A DNA stretch of 64,000 bases from Lysobacterales bacterium (lineage in GTDB: Bacteria; Pseudomonadota; Gammaproteobacteria; Xanthomonadales; SZUA-36), in NCBI GenBank assembly GCA_014238945.1, contig JABAAB010000026.1, positions 248,001 through 312,000 on the forward strand, given 5' to 3'. The notes under the pieces were generated by a model. It saw only the letters and a list, made by a program, of their open reading frames with translations, was not told the origin of the DNA and did no database searches. Numbering within the stretch: position 1 is the first letter of the stretch; every line of letters starts with the position of its first letter. Positions 43,772-53,093 of this stretch are shown here, piece after piece. Both the position numbers and the translations under genes were made by a program.

Positions 43772-45392
43772 GGCGAGCGTTTCTGAAGATCGTTCATTTG
43801 ACTACATCATTGTCGGCGGGGGTTCTGCGGGTTGTGTCCTCGCGAACAGGCTCAGTGCTGACCCCACCATTTCAGTATGCCTTCTGGAGGCGGGTGGTGA
43901 ACATAAAAAATTCTTGATCGATATGCCAATGGGCAGCGGCAAGACCATCCATATGCCGCTGTTTTCCTGGCGCATTGACAGCCAGCCGGAGCCCCACTCA
44001 AACCATCGATCCTATTACCATCCTCGTGGAAAAGTGCTCGGTGGCAGTTCATCTATCAATGGACTCATCTATATCCGGGGACAAACACAAGATTATGATG
44101 ACTGGGCCGCAGGTGGAGCACTGGGCTGGGACTGGGAGAGTGTGCTGCCCTATTTCAAAAAGTCTGAAAATCAGCAGCACGGAGCCGATGAATGGCATGG
44201 TGCGCAAGGACCGCTTCATGTCCAGGATCAACACGCGAGCTACCCGGTTGAAGAGCGACTGATCCAGTCGGGCATGCGATTGGGGTTGCCATTTAACCCG
44301 GACTTCAACGCGACGACCCAGGCCGGTATCGGGCGATACCAGTCGACAACGCAATCAGGCCAGCGCTGTTCCAGCGCCAATGCGTACCTGGATCCGGTTC
44401 GTCATCGACAGAACCTGGCCGTGCTGACACATGCATTGGTCGAACAAATCGAGTTCGAAAACGGTGCGGCACGCGCAGTATTGATCAATCAGTCAGGCAA
44501 CTACAGGCGATTCACGGCAAACACTGAGATCATATTATCGGCGGGTGTTTTCCAATCACCCCAGCTGTTGCAGCTCGCCGGTATTGGGCCACCTGAACTG
44601 TTGCGATCACATGGCATTCAAGTCCGTGTCGCCGCACCGCGGGTAGGTCAAAACCTGCATGATCATGTGGGTGCTGTGATGTCCTGGAAGATGAAAGGTA
44701 ACAAGGCCAGTTTGAATAACCGGATGCGGTTCCCCGTCGTACTCAGCGAAATGTTTCGGTATATTCTGCGCAGACAGGGAGTGATGACCATGTCTGCGGC
44801 TTCGGTGGGCATTTTTGCAGACAGTTCGGGCACCGGCGGTCGACCGGATTTGCAGTTTCATTGTCTGCCACTCTCGGGTGACATTGAGGCGGAGAGAGAA
44901 CATGGAGTAATGCGCCTGTCGAATTTCCCAGGTTTTACCATGATGCCTTATGGCACCCGGCCCAAGTCACGCGGTCATGTGCGGATCAATTCTGCTAACC
45001 CGCAGGAATTGCCCGCCGTGACCATGAACTACTTTGCTGAGCCGGATGATTTGGACGTTTTGGTTCGTGGTATGAACCTGGCCGAGAAGATTGCGCGGAC
45101 AGAGCCACTGGCGGAGTGGGTCGACAAGCGGATATACCCCGCTGCGGATATCGATGACACGGACGGATTCGCAGAATACGCCCGCAGTCATGGCCACACC
45201 GGTTATCACCCGGTGGGAACCTGCGCCATGGGCAGCGACCCGGGTTCGGTGGTCGATTGTGACTTGCAGGTGCGTGGTGTCACCGGGCTTCGGGTGGTCG
45301 ATGCATCGGTAATGCCTGCCATCGTTTCAGGCAATACCAACGCCGCGGTCATCATGCTGGCTGAAAAGGCGGCGGATGCCATTCTCTCCTGA
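43749..45392 (+). CDS. GMC-family FAD oxidoreductase (alcohol/choline-dehydrogenase-like)
   Basis: About 547 residues from ATG 43749 or 542 from ATG 43764; the frame is open to 43518 but this is inside the SDR. FAD site DYIIVGGGSAGCVLANRLS, GGSSSINGLIYIRG signature 1, the second signature around GVFQSPQLLQLAGIGP, and the active-site His in HGHTGYHPVGTCAMG with a final NAAVIMLAEKAADAIL. It oxidises an alcohol with FAD. Overlaps the SDR by 23 bases. Related proteins act on aliphatic or polycyclic alcohols; choline dehydrogenase itself is unlikely because no betaine genes are near. Confidence 0.92.
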   Translation: MYPSSMPRASVSEDRSFDYIIVGGGSAGCVLANRLSADPTISVCLLEAGGEHKKFLIDMPMGSGKTIHMPLFSWRIDSQPEPHSNHRSYYHPRGKVLGGSSSINGLIYIRGQTQDYDDWAAGGALGWDWESVLPYFKKSENQQHGADEWHGAQGPLHVQDQHASYPVEERLIQSGMRLGLPFNPDFNATTQAGIGRYQSTTQSGQRCSSANAYLDPVRHRQNLAVLTHALVEQIEFENGAARAVLINQSGNYRRFTANTEIILSAGVFQSPQLLQLAGIGPPELLRSHGIQVRVAAPRVGQNLHDHVGAVMSWKMKGNKASLNNRMRFPVVLSEMFRYILRRQGVMTMSAASVGIFADSSGTGGRPDLQFHCLPLSGDIEAEREHGVMRLSNFPGFTMMPYGTRPKSRGHVRINSANPQELPAVTMNYFAEPDDLDVLVRGMNLAEKIARTEPLAEWVDKRIYPAADIDDTDGFAEYARSHGHTGYHPVGTCAMGSDPGSVVDCDLQVRGVTGLRVVDASVMPAIVSGNTNAAVIMLAEKAADAILS

Positions 45393-45403
45393 ACTGCGGT
45401 TTA

Positions 45404-46576
45404 TTATCGCGACAGTCCCAGTGAGCGTGCTGCGAAATCAAGCATCACCTCTTCCGAACCACCGCTGATGGCATTGGCGCGCACTTCGCGGTAAATGCGC
45501 TCGACTTTGCCGCCACGCATGAAACTGCTCCCCCCCAGCACCTGGCATGCCTCGCGGGCGCAAAACTCGAGAGTTCGAGTCGCCTGCACTTTCAGCAATG
45601 CCAGTTCGCCACCGTTTCCAATACCCTGGTCCATGGTCATTGCGGCGCGCTCGACCCAGGCGCTGGTGGCATGAATTTTTCGCAGCATTTCCGCGAACTT
45701 ATGTTGTATCACTTGTCGTTTGATCAGAAGCTTGCCAAAAGTCTCCCGCTGCCTGGCCCAGGTCAGCGCCTCGTCGAGGCAAACGAACGAGAAGGCGGTC
45801 GCGGTCGCTGCAATGCCCAGGCGCTCACCATTAAAATTTTCCATCATGCCAAGAAATGCACCGCCATCCGGACCTATCCGGTTCTCAACCGGAATTTTGA
45901 CGTCATCGAAATACAGGTTCGCGGTATCGGAGCAGTGCCAGCCCATTTTCTCAAGTCGTGTCCGTGACAGACCCTCCCGGTCGGTCTCAATCAGGAACAG
46001 GCTGATACCCTGCGGCCCGTCCCCGGCTGTGCGCACAGCCACTGTCAGGTAGTCCGCCCGCATACCCCCCGTGATGAAGGTTTTGGATCCATTGATCACA
46101 TAGTGATCTCCCTGGCATTCGCCCCGTGTTCTCAGTTGGCTGACGTCTGAACCACCGCTGGTTTCGGTCACTGCCAGGGAAATCAATTTCTCCCCACGTA
46201 GTACGGGCGGTGCGATTCGTTGTTTCATTTCATCGCTGCCAAGTGTGAGGATGGGCGTCAGGCCAACGGCATGCACCATCAGCCCTGCAAGCAATCCGCC
46301 AGCGCCGGCGTTTGCTAATTCCTGCCCTGTCACCATGCCATGAAAGCGGTCGATGCCCTCTTCAACTCCTCCATAGACCTCCGGAAAACCAAGCCCCAGA
46401 ATGCCTATTTCAGCTGCTTTCAGGTGCAGGTCCCGGGGAATTTCACCCGCTCGCTCCCAGCACTCAATGTTGGGCGTAATTTCCTGTTCCACAAAACGCT
46501 GGACCGTCTCTGCCCATTGCTCATGTGATTCGTTGTAACAGGAACTGTTGGCTCGCCACTGTTGAATTTGCCTCAT
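45404..46576 (-). CDS. Acyl-CoA dehydrogenase
   Basis: 390 residues. Typical single-gene ACAD: VTETSGGSDVSQLRT FAD motif, TFITGGMRADYLTVAVRT, RQRETFGKLLIKRQVIQHKFAEM and the C-terminal GGSSFMRGGKVERIYREVRANAISGGSEEVMLDFAARSLGL. The region carries the residues expected for the catalytic Glu loop, so it may work as a homotetramer, unlike the paired genes. It follows an acyl-CoA ligase in a minus-strand group with MFS carrier and TonB receptor, so it would take the first oxidation after CoA activation of an imported acid. Confidence 0.92.
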   Translation of the reverse strand: MRQIQQWRANSSCYNESHEQWAETVQRFVEQEITPNIECWERAGEIPRDLHLKAAEIGILGLGFPEVYGGVEEGIDRFHGMVTGQELANAGAGGLLAGLMVHAVGLTPILTLGSDEMKQRIAPPVLRGEKLISLAVTETSGGSDVSQLRTRGECQGDHYVINGSKTFITGGMRADYLTVAVRTAGDGPQGISLFLIETDREGLSRTRLEKMGWHCSDTANLYFDDVKIPVENRIGPDGGAFLGMMENFNGERLGIAATATAFSFVCLDEALTWARQRETFGKLLIKRQVIQHKFAEMLRKIHATSAWVERAAMTMDQGIGNGGELALLKVQATRTLEFCAREACQVLGGSSFMRGGKVERIYREVRANAISGGSEEVMLDFAARSLGLSR

Positions 46577-46595
46577 CGTTGTTGCCTTGGCATGA

Positions 46596-48293
46596 TTAGC
46601 TGTGTCGGTTTTCGGTCAGCAACCGGTAACGTTCCCGTAATTCGATTTTCAGAATTTTTCCGGTAGCGTTACGTGGCAGGGGTTCATCGACCAGGAAAGT
46701 TTCTGCAGGAAGTTTATAAGACGCGAGCTGGTCGCTTGCGGCATCGAGTATGCTCTCCACGGTCTGATCGCTTTCCTCCCGCGTGCGGATGAAGGCAATC
46801 AGTTTCTCTCCCAGCCGTTCGTCGGCCGCGCCGATGGTGGCCACCTCGATTACATCCGGTGCCTGGTCGATAACCCGTTCAACTTCAGCGCAATATATAT
46901 TTTCACCCGCCGAGATAACCATCTCGGTGGCGCGGTCGACAATCTGGAGTCGCTCCTGGTCGTCAAAAACACCAATATCACCGGTTGCGAACCAGCCGTC
47001 GGAAAATGCCTTCCGATTGGCTTCATCCTGGTTGTCATAGCCTTTCATGACGATCGCGCCCCGAACACAGACTTCACCGCGTTGACCTTGTGCCGCCCAG
47101 TTGCCATCGTCTTTTCGCAACTTGATTTCACTGGTCGCAACGGCGCGGCCAACGCTGTTGGGTGCGGCCAGCAAGTCCTCTCCAATGATCATGGAAACGG
47201 GGCCATTGGTTTCGGTCATACCGTAGCCACATCCGACCACCGCCGCTGGAAAGGCTTCGTGAATAGATTGCAGCAAGGTGAGTGGGGTGGATTGTCCAGC
47301 CACTGAAAGCGAAGCCAGTGAGCGGAGATCGAACTGGTCACGGTCGGCATGGTTGAGCAAGTCCCAATACATCGTGGGCACACCGGGAAATGTGGTGACC
47401 TGTTCTGACTGGATATGTTGCATTGCCTGCTCGACATCCCAACGGGGCATCATGACGATCTTGCCGCCCTGCAGCAGATTGGACAGGAAAACCGAATAAC
47501 ACCCGCTGACGTGAAACAGGGGGAACATCAGCAACGTGCACGGCTGTGGCCTGTTGGCAGCCAGTGTCCGCAGGTCGATGCCATACTTGGCGGCCAATTG
47601 GGCACCAATGATCGCGGATGAGTATTCGATGGTCTTCAAGGCGGTTAAAATACCGAGGTGTGTCAGGCAAGCCCCCTTGGGCCGACCCGTGGTGCCTGAA
47701 GTAAACATGATCAGGGCGGTTTCATCTGGATCACAGGCCACCATGGGCAAACCGTTTTCGGCAGCGGTCCCGGCTAGTGGCTCCACGTCGCCGGCCAGGG
47801 TAAACGACCGCTCCAGATCAAAGCTGATGCGTGTTATGGTCGTCATGCTGTCGATCCGATCTCCGGTACGCGTGTCCGTAATCAACAGGCTGCAATTGGT
47901 TGTCTCCAGGCAATAGGCCATTTCATCGGCGCTGCCACGGCTGTTAATCAATACAGCGACGCCACCGAGTGCAGTGATGGCAATGAAGGCGACAAGCCAC
48001 TCAGGAGCGTTACGCATGGCCAGCGCAACGCGACTGCCTCGACCAACGGCGAACTCCTCCTGCAGTTTTGCTGACAAAACAGTGGCCTGTTCCAGAGCCT
48101 CCCGGTAGCTCAACCGGCGACCCTCGAATACCGCCAGTTCACGGTCGGAAAAATGGTTCAGCCCGCCGTATATCTGGCTCAGGTATTCCGGCGCGTGTTT
48201 GAACACGTGGCACACTGTGCCTCCAATCTCCACTTCTGTGAATTCGAAGGGCCCGCCAGGCGCGGTCAGGTGGTCGATCAGTCCGGTGTTCAT
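46596..48293 (-). CDS. Acyl-CoA ligase (AMP-binding)
   Basis: 565 residues. A3 motif MFTSGTTGRPKGACL, A5-like GYGMTETNGP, GWFATGDIGVFDDQERLQIVDR, and the core VISAGENIYCAEVERVID with PRNATGKILKIELRERY carrying the catalytic Lys. It makes an acyl-CoA via an acyl-AMP. The N-terminal 40 residues (LIDHLTAPGGPFEFTEVEIGG) are a small extension. It overlaps the MFS gene by 4 bases and precedes the acyl-CoA dehydrogenase. Fatty acid, aromatic or steroid acid substrates are all possible. Confidence 0.92.
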   Translation of the reverse strand: MNTGLIDHLTAPGGPFEFTEVEIGGTVCHVFKHAPEYLSQIYGGLNHFSDRELAVFEGRRLSYREALEQATVLSAKLQEEFAVGRGSRVALAMRNAPEWLVAFIAITALGGVAVLINSRGSADEMAYCLETTNCSLLITDTRTGDRIDSMTTITRISFDLERSFTLAGDVEPLAGTAAENGLPMVACDPDETALIMFTSGTTGRPKGACLTHLGILTALKTIEYSSAIIGAQLAAKYGIDLRTLAANRPQPCTLLMFPLFHVSGCYSVFLSNLLQGGKIVMMPRWDVEQAMQHIQSEQVTTFPGVPTMYWDLLNHADRDQFDLRSLASLSVAGQSTPLTLLQSIHEAFPAAVVGCGYGMTETNGPVSMIIGEDLLAAPNSVGRAVATSEIKLRKDDGNWAAQGQRGEVCVRGAIVMKGYDNQDEANRKAFSDGWFATGDIGVFDDQERLQIVDRATEMVISAGENIYCAEVERVIDQAPDVIEVATIGAADERLGEKLIAFIRTREESDQTVESILDAASDQLASYKLPAETFLVDEPLPRNATGKILKIELRERYRLLTENRHS

Positions 48294-49615
48294 GACGGTA
48301 TGCTTCCAATTGCTGCCGAAGCGTCATACCGCTGGGAATTGAAACGCCGGCTGGACATTAAATAAAACACCATGGCAAATATATACATCATCATTATCAA
48401 CATCAACGAGTACCGAATGGCGTTTTGCTGAAACAAAGGGGTGAGCATGTCTGAAAAAACACCCACCAGCAGGGGCCCCAGTCCGAAACCGATCAGGTTC
48501 ATGATAAACAACAAAACGGCACAAACGAGCGTGCGCTGCTGCGGCTCTACAAGTTCCTGGATCGCCACATAGGTCGGAGCGGCCCACCAGGAACCGACAA
48601 ATCCTCCGAGGCAATAAAACACGATGGCCACCGGGATCGCATGGTTTCCCAAAGATATTTTTTGGTTTTCATCCCAGCCCAGAAACAGCAGCATCAGAGG
48701 CAATGACAACAACAGGCTGAGTGCGGGTAATTTTAATAACCATTCACGCTTCTGACTGGCCAACCGGTCGCACAACCAACCACCAAAAAGGGAACCCAGC
48801 AACCCGATGATGGCGCCAAGCCCACCGATTAACAAACCGGATTGCACCAGGCTTAGGGAATGTACCCTCATCATGAAAGCGATAGACCAGTAGCCGATGC
48901 CGTAGCCGGCCATACAGGCCAGTCCACAACCGATCATCGCGCACCTCAGTGCCGGGCGACGCCACATCATCACGATCGAATCCCACAATCGTGTTTGTTC
49001 GGTTTTTGTGTTAGCCGAAGACTCATCCCACTGACCTCTAACCGGGTCGGAGATGGTAAAACGAATGATCAGGGCCAGTAAAATTCCTGGTGCGCCGACG
49101 ATGAAGAATGCCGCACGCCAGCCTAGGTGCTGGGCAATGAACGCACCACCTACCATGGCCAGGATGGTGCCGATAAACGTGCCACTGGAAAAAACAGCCA
49201 TCGCAGTGGCGCGTTGGGACGGAGGATAAATGTCGTTAACCATGGATTGTGATGGTGGGACACCGCCGGCTTCGCCAACCGCCACGCCAATGCGAAAAAC
49301 CACCAGTTGAATGAAATTTCCAGCCGTACCGCAGAGCACGGTCATCAGGCTCCACACGCCCGCAGCAGCGGCCAGGATGTTTCGGCGACTGTACTGGTCC
49401 GCCAGTCGTGCGACGGGGATGGCAAGGGTTGCATAGAATAAAGCGAATGCCAATCCGTAAAGCAGACCCATGGCGGTATCACTGACCTGGAATTCGGCCT
49501 TTATGGGTTCGAGCAGGACAGCCAGCAACTGGCGGTCAAGAAAGTTTAGAACATAGGTTAGCGTCAGTAGGCCCAGTGCATAATGTCGTTTAAGAAAACT
49601 ACGCCTGATGGCCAA
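48290..49615 (-). CDS. MFS transporter (spinster-like)
   Basis: 441 residues with about 12 hydrophobic segments. LTYVLNFLDRQLLAVLLEPIKAEF in helix 1 and the loop ARLADQYSRRNILA between helices 2 and 3 are MFS signatures of the spinster/organic-acid group. VVFRIGVAVGEAGGVPPSQSMVNDIYPPSQRATAM matches that group closely. Starts at TTG 49615. It lies between the TonB receptor and the ligase, so it is the probable inner-membrane step for the compound brought in by the receptor. Direction and substrate are inferred. Confidence 0.9.
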   Translation of the reverse strand: MAIRRSFLKRHYALGLLTLTYVLNFLDRQLLAVLLEPIKAEFQVSDTAMGLLYGLAFALFYATLAIPVARLADQYSRRNILAAAAGVWSLMTVLCGTAGNFIQLVVFRIGVAVGEAGGVPPSQSMVNDIYPPSQRATAMAVFSSGTFIGTILAMVGGAFIAQHLGWRAAFFIVGAPGILLALIIRFTISDPVRGQWDESSANTKTEQTRLWDSIVMMWRRPALRCAMIGCGLACMAGYGIGYWSIAFMMRVHSLSLVQSGLLIGGLGAIIGLLGSLFGGWLCDRLASQKREWLLKLPALSLLLSLPLMLLFLGWDENQKISLGNHAIPVAIVFYCLGGFVGSWWAAPTYVAIQELVEPQQRTLVCAVLLFIMNLIGFGLGPLLVGVFSDMLTPLFQQNAIRYSLMLIMMMYIFAMVFYLMSSRRFNSQRYDASAAIGSIPS

Positions 49616-49682
49616 ATTCAGTTCCCCGGAACTGCGAGCAGCAGGCCATTTGACCTGCTGCTCTGATCGGAATCTCGTGTGA

Positions 49683-52355
49683 CTAGAATTTTAATCTCAG
49701 CTCAAGTCCGTAGGTCCGCGGATCACCGAATTGGGCTACATTGAGCCCCAAAGCCGGTCCATAGTTAAATGAGAATTGGCGATAGTCCTCATTCAGCAGG
49801 TTACGTCCCCACAAGGCGATGTCAGCAACGGCCCGGCCCATTGAGATACCGGCGAAAACAAGGCGCGCATTTAGCAGCGTGCGTTCATTGTTGGGCAGTT
49901 GCTCGAACACGACAGGATAGATGTCATTGTAAACGGCGGTATTGATGGAAATAGGCTGAGTCTCTTCCTGCCAGACACCATTCACATTCAGGCTCAATTC
50001 GCCTACATTGGTTTGCAACATGCGCCAGTCCATATTGAATGCGATCTGGTTGTCTGGAATATTGGGATTCTTGGCCAGGTCGGTCGTCGGAATGATTGTG
50101 CCACCACCAAAAATTGGCGGATACTCTGAGTAGTCACCGCTAAACTTGGAGTAGTTCAGTGACAGCATCAGGTTTTCGTGTGGCAGTGCAGCGATTTCCA
50201 ACTCAAAGCCATCGCGATCCGCTGATCCGGCGTTCGAGGTTTTGCTGGTCACTGAGCCATCCTCTTTTGCCAGTAGCGTGGACACTTGCAGATCTTCATA
50301 GCTGTAGTCGTAATAACTGGCGTTCAAGCGCAGACGATTATCCATCAAATTCATTTTGATTCCGAGTTCGAAATTTTCGATTGTTTCTTCATCGAATTGG
50401 TCGGCCGTATCCTCGACGCTGTTGAAAGCCTCGCCATTGAAACCACCACTGCGGTAACCGGTGGAATAGGTTGCGTAACCTAATATGGTGTCCGTCAATT
50501 GATAAGAGAGCGAAAGCTTGCCACTGGTATTGCTGAAACTCTTATTGAATTGCCGCCCATAGATTCCTGGCACTTCGGGTTGGCTCTCCCAGTCGGCATT
50601 GGGCACATAAGTCACAAATGGGGGTACGCCAAACACCGGGCCAAAAAAACCGAATGGGTTAGTCGAGGCGCGGTACTGATAGGTGATGTCTTTTTCTTCC
50701 TTGGTGTATCGCAAGCCTGCGGTGATACTGAATCGGCTCTCCGCGGATGGCCGCCAGGTTCCCTCGAAAAAGGCAGATTTGGCGGTGGTGCCATTCTCAT
50801 AGGCATTGGCTGTCGATGATGAAATCGGGAACAGGGCGATACTCTGGCCGCCGCGCTTACCTTCATCTTTCAGGTAGAACAGGCCGAAAGCATAGTCCAG
50901 CTGATCCGTGGAACCAACCATCTGTAGTTCCTGTGTGAATTGTTCATAATCGACAGTGATAAAGGTATTGAATGTTTCCGCACGGCCGCGTGCGTTCATG
51001 GAGTCGACCAATGCCATCCCCACCTGGAACTGGGTGCCGGCAGGTATGCCTCCGGGAATTTGGCCGAAGAACAGGCCACCCAATGTCAACAGGGTCAGGT
51101 CCGACACCAGGCCGCTTGATAAGCCACCGGGGCCCATTCTGAGCGTATTGTCCTGCCCATCAAGGTCCGATTCGTTGCGATTCTTGACTTCCCGATAGCC
51201 CGTGATGGATTTGAACTCGACGTCACCAAAGCCACCGAAATTTTCCCGGTTCCACGCCAGGGTCAGTGAGTGGCCGTTGACTTTGTTTGATGAAGTATGG
51301 GTTGAATCTGCTGAGCCATAATCCTGGCGAATGCCGCTCGATCGATCAAATTGAGAGAGTCCGTTATTAAACCAATCAATGTAATCGGTCAGCCACTGGT
51401 CCAGTTGCTGTACCTGAGGTGTATAAAAGGCTGGGCCGAGGAAGGGCAGGAACTGCTGAGTCTGCATGATGGCGCCAAGCCGGTCCGCACTGTTAATGGT
51501 GACGTTGGTCGGGTAGCCCTCGGCGAATTGCACTCCGGCTCCCATGGGATTCATGCCCACGACGCTCAGCGCCTGGGTGTTTTCATCATTGATTTGACTG
51601 TTATCGAAGACGTACTCGGCCTTGAATTGGTCGCTGGGTTCCCAAACAGCAGATAGGCGATAGCCTGTTCGGTCGATGTTTTCAAAGCCGGGTGAGTCTG
51701 GATTGGTGTTGTCATACAGATCATCGCGTTCGCGGCCATGGGCTGAGAACGAAAACGCAAAATTACCCGACTTGGGTGAATCAAACCTAAGAGAATATTC
51801 CTTACTACCGTAGTTGCCCCCTGAAAGGCGCAGGTCCAGTCCCAGTTCACCCGTGGGTTTTCGGGTAATGAAATTAATGGCACCACCGGTGGAGTTGCGT
51901 CCATACAGTGTGCCCTGAGGTCCACGTAGTATTTCGATCCTTTCAAGATCAATCATATCGACGCCAAAACCCGTGGCCTTGCCAAGGTAGACACCATCCA
52001 TATAGATGGCGTTGGCCGGGTCAATCGAAACATTATTTGAGTTCCCAGAGCCCACACCACGAATACTAACGCCGAAGTTGCCACGTGTGGACGGCGCCTC
52101 GTACCCGGTCAGACCGGGCGCCGAAGCAACCAGGTTCTGGACATTCACAATGCCCCGGTTCGTAATCATTTCAGAGGTCAGTGCGGTAACAGATATAGGC
52201 ACTTCCTGCACGCTCTCGGCTCGTTTCTGAGCCGTAACAATGATTTCTTCGATTTCACTTTCACCCATCGCTGGGGTCAGAAAAACTATGGTGCTGAACG
52301 CAACCAGAAGTTTCCCCACTGGTTTCAGCGGTTGCCTGCTATTTAGGGGACACAT
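49683..52355 (-). CDS. TonB-dependent outer-membrane receptor
   Basis: 890 residues from ATG 52355 with GAGGAAA ahead; the open frame to 52538 is discarded. A signal peptide (FSTIVFLTPAMG) precedes the TonB box region EIEEIIVTAQKRAESVQEVPISVTAL. The plug domain includes RGVGSGNSNNVSIDPANAIYMDGVY and LRGPQGTLYGRNSTGGAINFITRKP. The barrel ends in an aromatic C-terminus (YGLELRLKF). The receptor imports large, scarce or hydrophobic compounds. No siderophore genes are near; the co-located MFS, CoA ligase and acyl-CoA dehydrogenase suggest an organic growth substrate such as a steroid. Confidence 0.95.
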   Translation of the reverse strand: MCPLNSRQPLKPVGKLLVAFSTIVFLTPAMGESEIEEIIVTAQKRAESVQEVPISVTALTSEMITNRGIVNVQNLVASAPGLTGYEAPSTRGNFGVSIRGVGSGNSNNVSIDPANAIYMDGVYLGKATGFGVDMIDLERIEILRGPQGTLYGRNSTGGAINFITRKPTGELGLDLRLSGGNYGSKEYSLRFDSPKSGNFAFSFSAHGRERDDLYDNTNPDSPGFENIDRTGYRLSAVWEPSDQFKAEYVFDNSQINDENTQALSVVGMNPMGAGVQFAEGYPTNVTINSADRLGAIMQTQQFLPFLGPAFYTPQVQQLDQWLTDYIDWFNNGLSQFDRSSGIRQDYGSADSTHTSSNKVNGHSLTLAWNRENFGGFGDVEFKSITGYREVKNRNESDLDGQDNTLRMGPGGLSSGLVSDLTLLTLGGLFFGQIPGGIPAGTQFQVGMALVDSMNARGRAETFNTFITVDYEQFTQELQMVGSTDQLDYAFGLFYLKDEGKRGGQSIALFPISSSTANAYENGTTAKSAFFEGTWRPSAESRFSITAGLRYTKEEKDITYQYRASTNPFGFFGPVFGVPPFVTYVPNADWESQPEVPGIYGRQFNKSFSNTSGKLSLSYQLTDTILGYATYSTGYRSGGFNGEAFNSVEDTADQFDEETIENFELGIKMNLMDNRLRLNASYYDYSYEDLQVSTLLAKEDGSVTSKTSNAGSADRDGFELEIAALPHENLMLSLNYSKFSGDYSEYPPIFGGGTIIPTTDLAKNPNIPDNQIAFNMDWRMLQTNVGELSLNVNGVWQEETQPISINTAVYNDIYPVVFEQLPNNERTLLNARLVFAGISMGRAVADIALWGRNLLNEDYRQFSFNYGPALGLNVAQFGDPRTYGLELRLKF

Positions 52356-52626
52356 GGACTTTCCTCTTTGAATAAGTACTGAAAATACGCGCTTTTGCGC
52401 GGTCAATATTGTAAATTTACTGTGCCAATTCAACGCGACACCGACATGTTGACTATAGGCTATCATTTTAAGTAAATCGTAGAAATAGTCAATATAAATT
52501 ACGCATAATGCTAATATGCCAGCTTTAAATTTATACAATTAATTAAATAAATAGGTACAAATCTACGCAGCAGCTTCAAATTTGCTGTCGGTGTCGCACG
52601 GCGCTATTAATCAATGAGCTAATGTT
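52356..52626. promoter_or_regulatory. AT-rich control region of the TonB receptor operon
   Basis: About 270 bases between the receptor (minus) and the racemase remnant (plus). It contains AAATTACGCATAAT (52496-52509) and AAATCTACGCAGC (52559-52571), loose relatives of the TACGCAAAT motif. Promoter boxes were not fixed. Confidence 0.4.
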
Positions 52627-53091
52627 ATAGGCTCTCTGGAAGACTTCAGAGTTCTCGAACTGGCAGGAATTGGTGCCGTGCCGCTGACCGGTATGTTGTT
52701 GGCAGACATGGGTGCCGAGGTGACACGTATCGAGTGACATTCCCGCGATACTACAGCGACCGGAACAGATCCGAGTTACCGGGGCAGAAAATCGATTGCT
52801 GTGAACCTGAAAGAGCCGGCCGGTGTCGAGATATTATTGCGACTCGCAAAAGATGCTGATGCGGTTATCGAGGGCTTCCGGCCCGGTATGATGGAGCGAC
52901 TGGGTATTGGGCCGGAAGCCTGCAAACGGGCTAATCCGGCCCTGGTTTATGGTCGCGTTACGGGTTGGGGCCAGTATTTTACCCGCTTGTTCAAGAGCCG
53001 GACCCAGGCGGAATGGAGCCGGTTGCTGGCAGGCGCCGGGTACGATTCTGTGCAAATTGACCAATTACGTAAAATTGGCGTGCTGACTTGA
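52627..53091 (+). pseudogene. Decayed alpha-methylacyl-CoA racemase / CaiB-BaiF type CoA-transferase
   Basis: One reading frame gives GSLEDFRVLELAGIGAVPLT, then LLADMGAEVTRIE, a TGA stop at 52736-52738, then a continuation [36 protein letters not shown] and YGRVTGWGQ. These match the N-terminal part of AMACR-like racemases, where GFRPG and GR(M/V)TGWGQ are hallmarks. After GWGQ the frame jumps to [13 protein letters not shown], which belongs near residue 220-240 in such proteins, so about 100 residues are missing, and the C-terminal third is also absent. The position of the first Met is ATA (52627-52629). Three independent lesions make function very unlikely. AMACR inverts 2-methyl stereocentres in sterol side chains. 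Confidence 0.85.
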
Positions 53092-53093
53092 AT

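Noticed and set aside
49683-52355. Siderophore receptor reading of the TonB protein
   Set aside because: No iron-uptake or siderophore genes nearby; the neighbours are catabolic.
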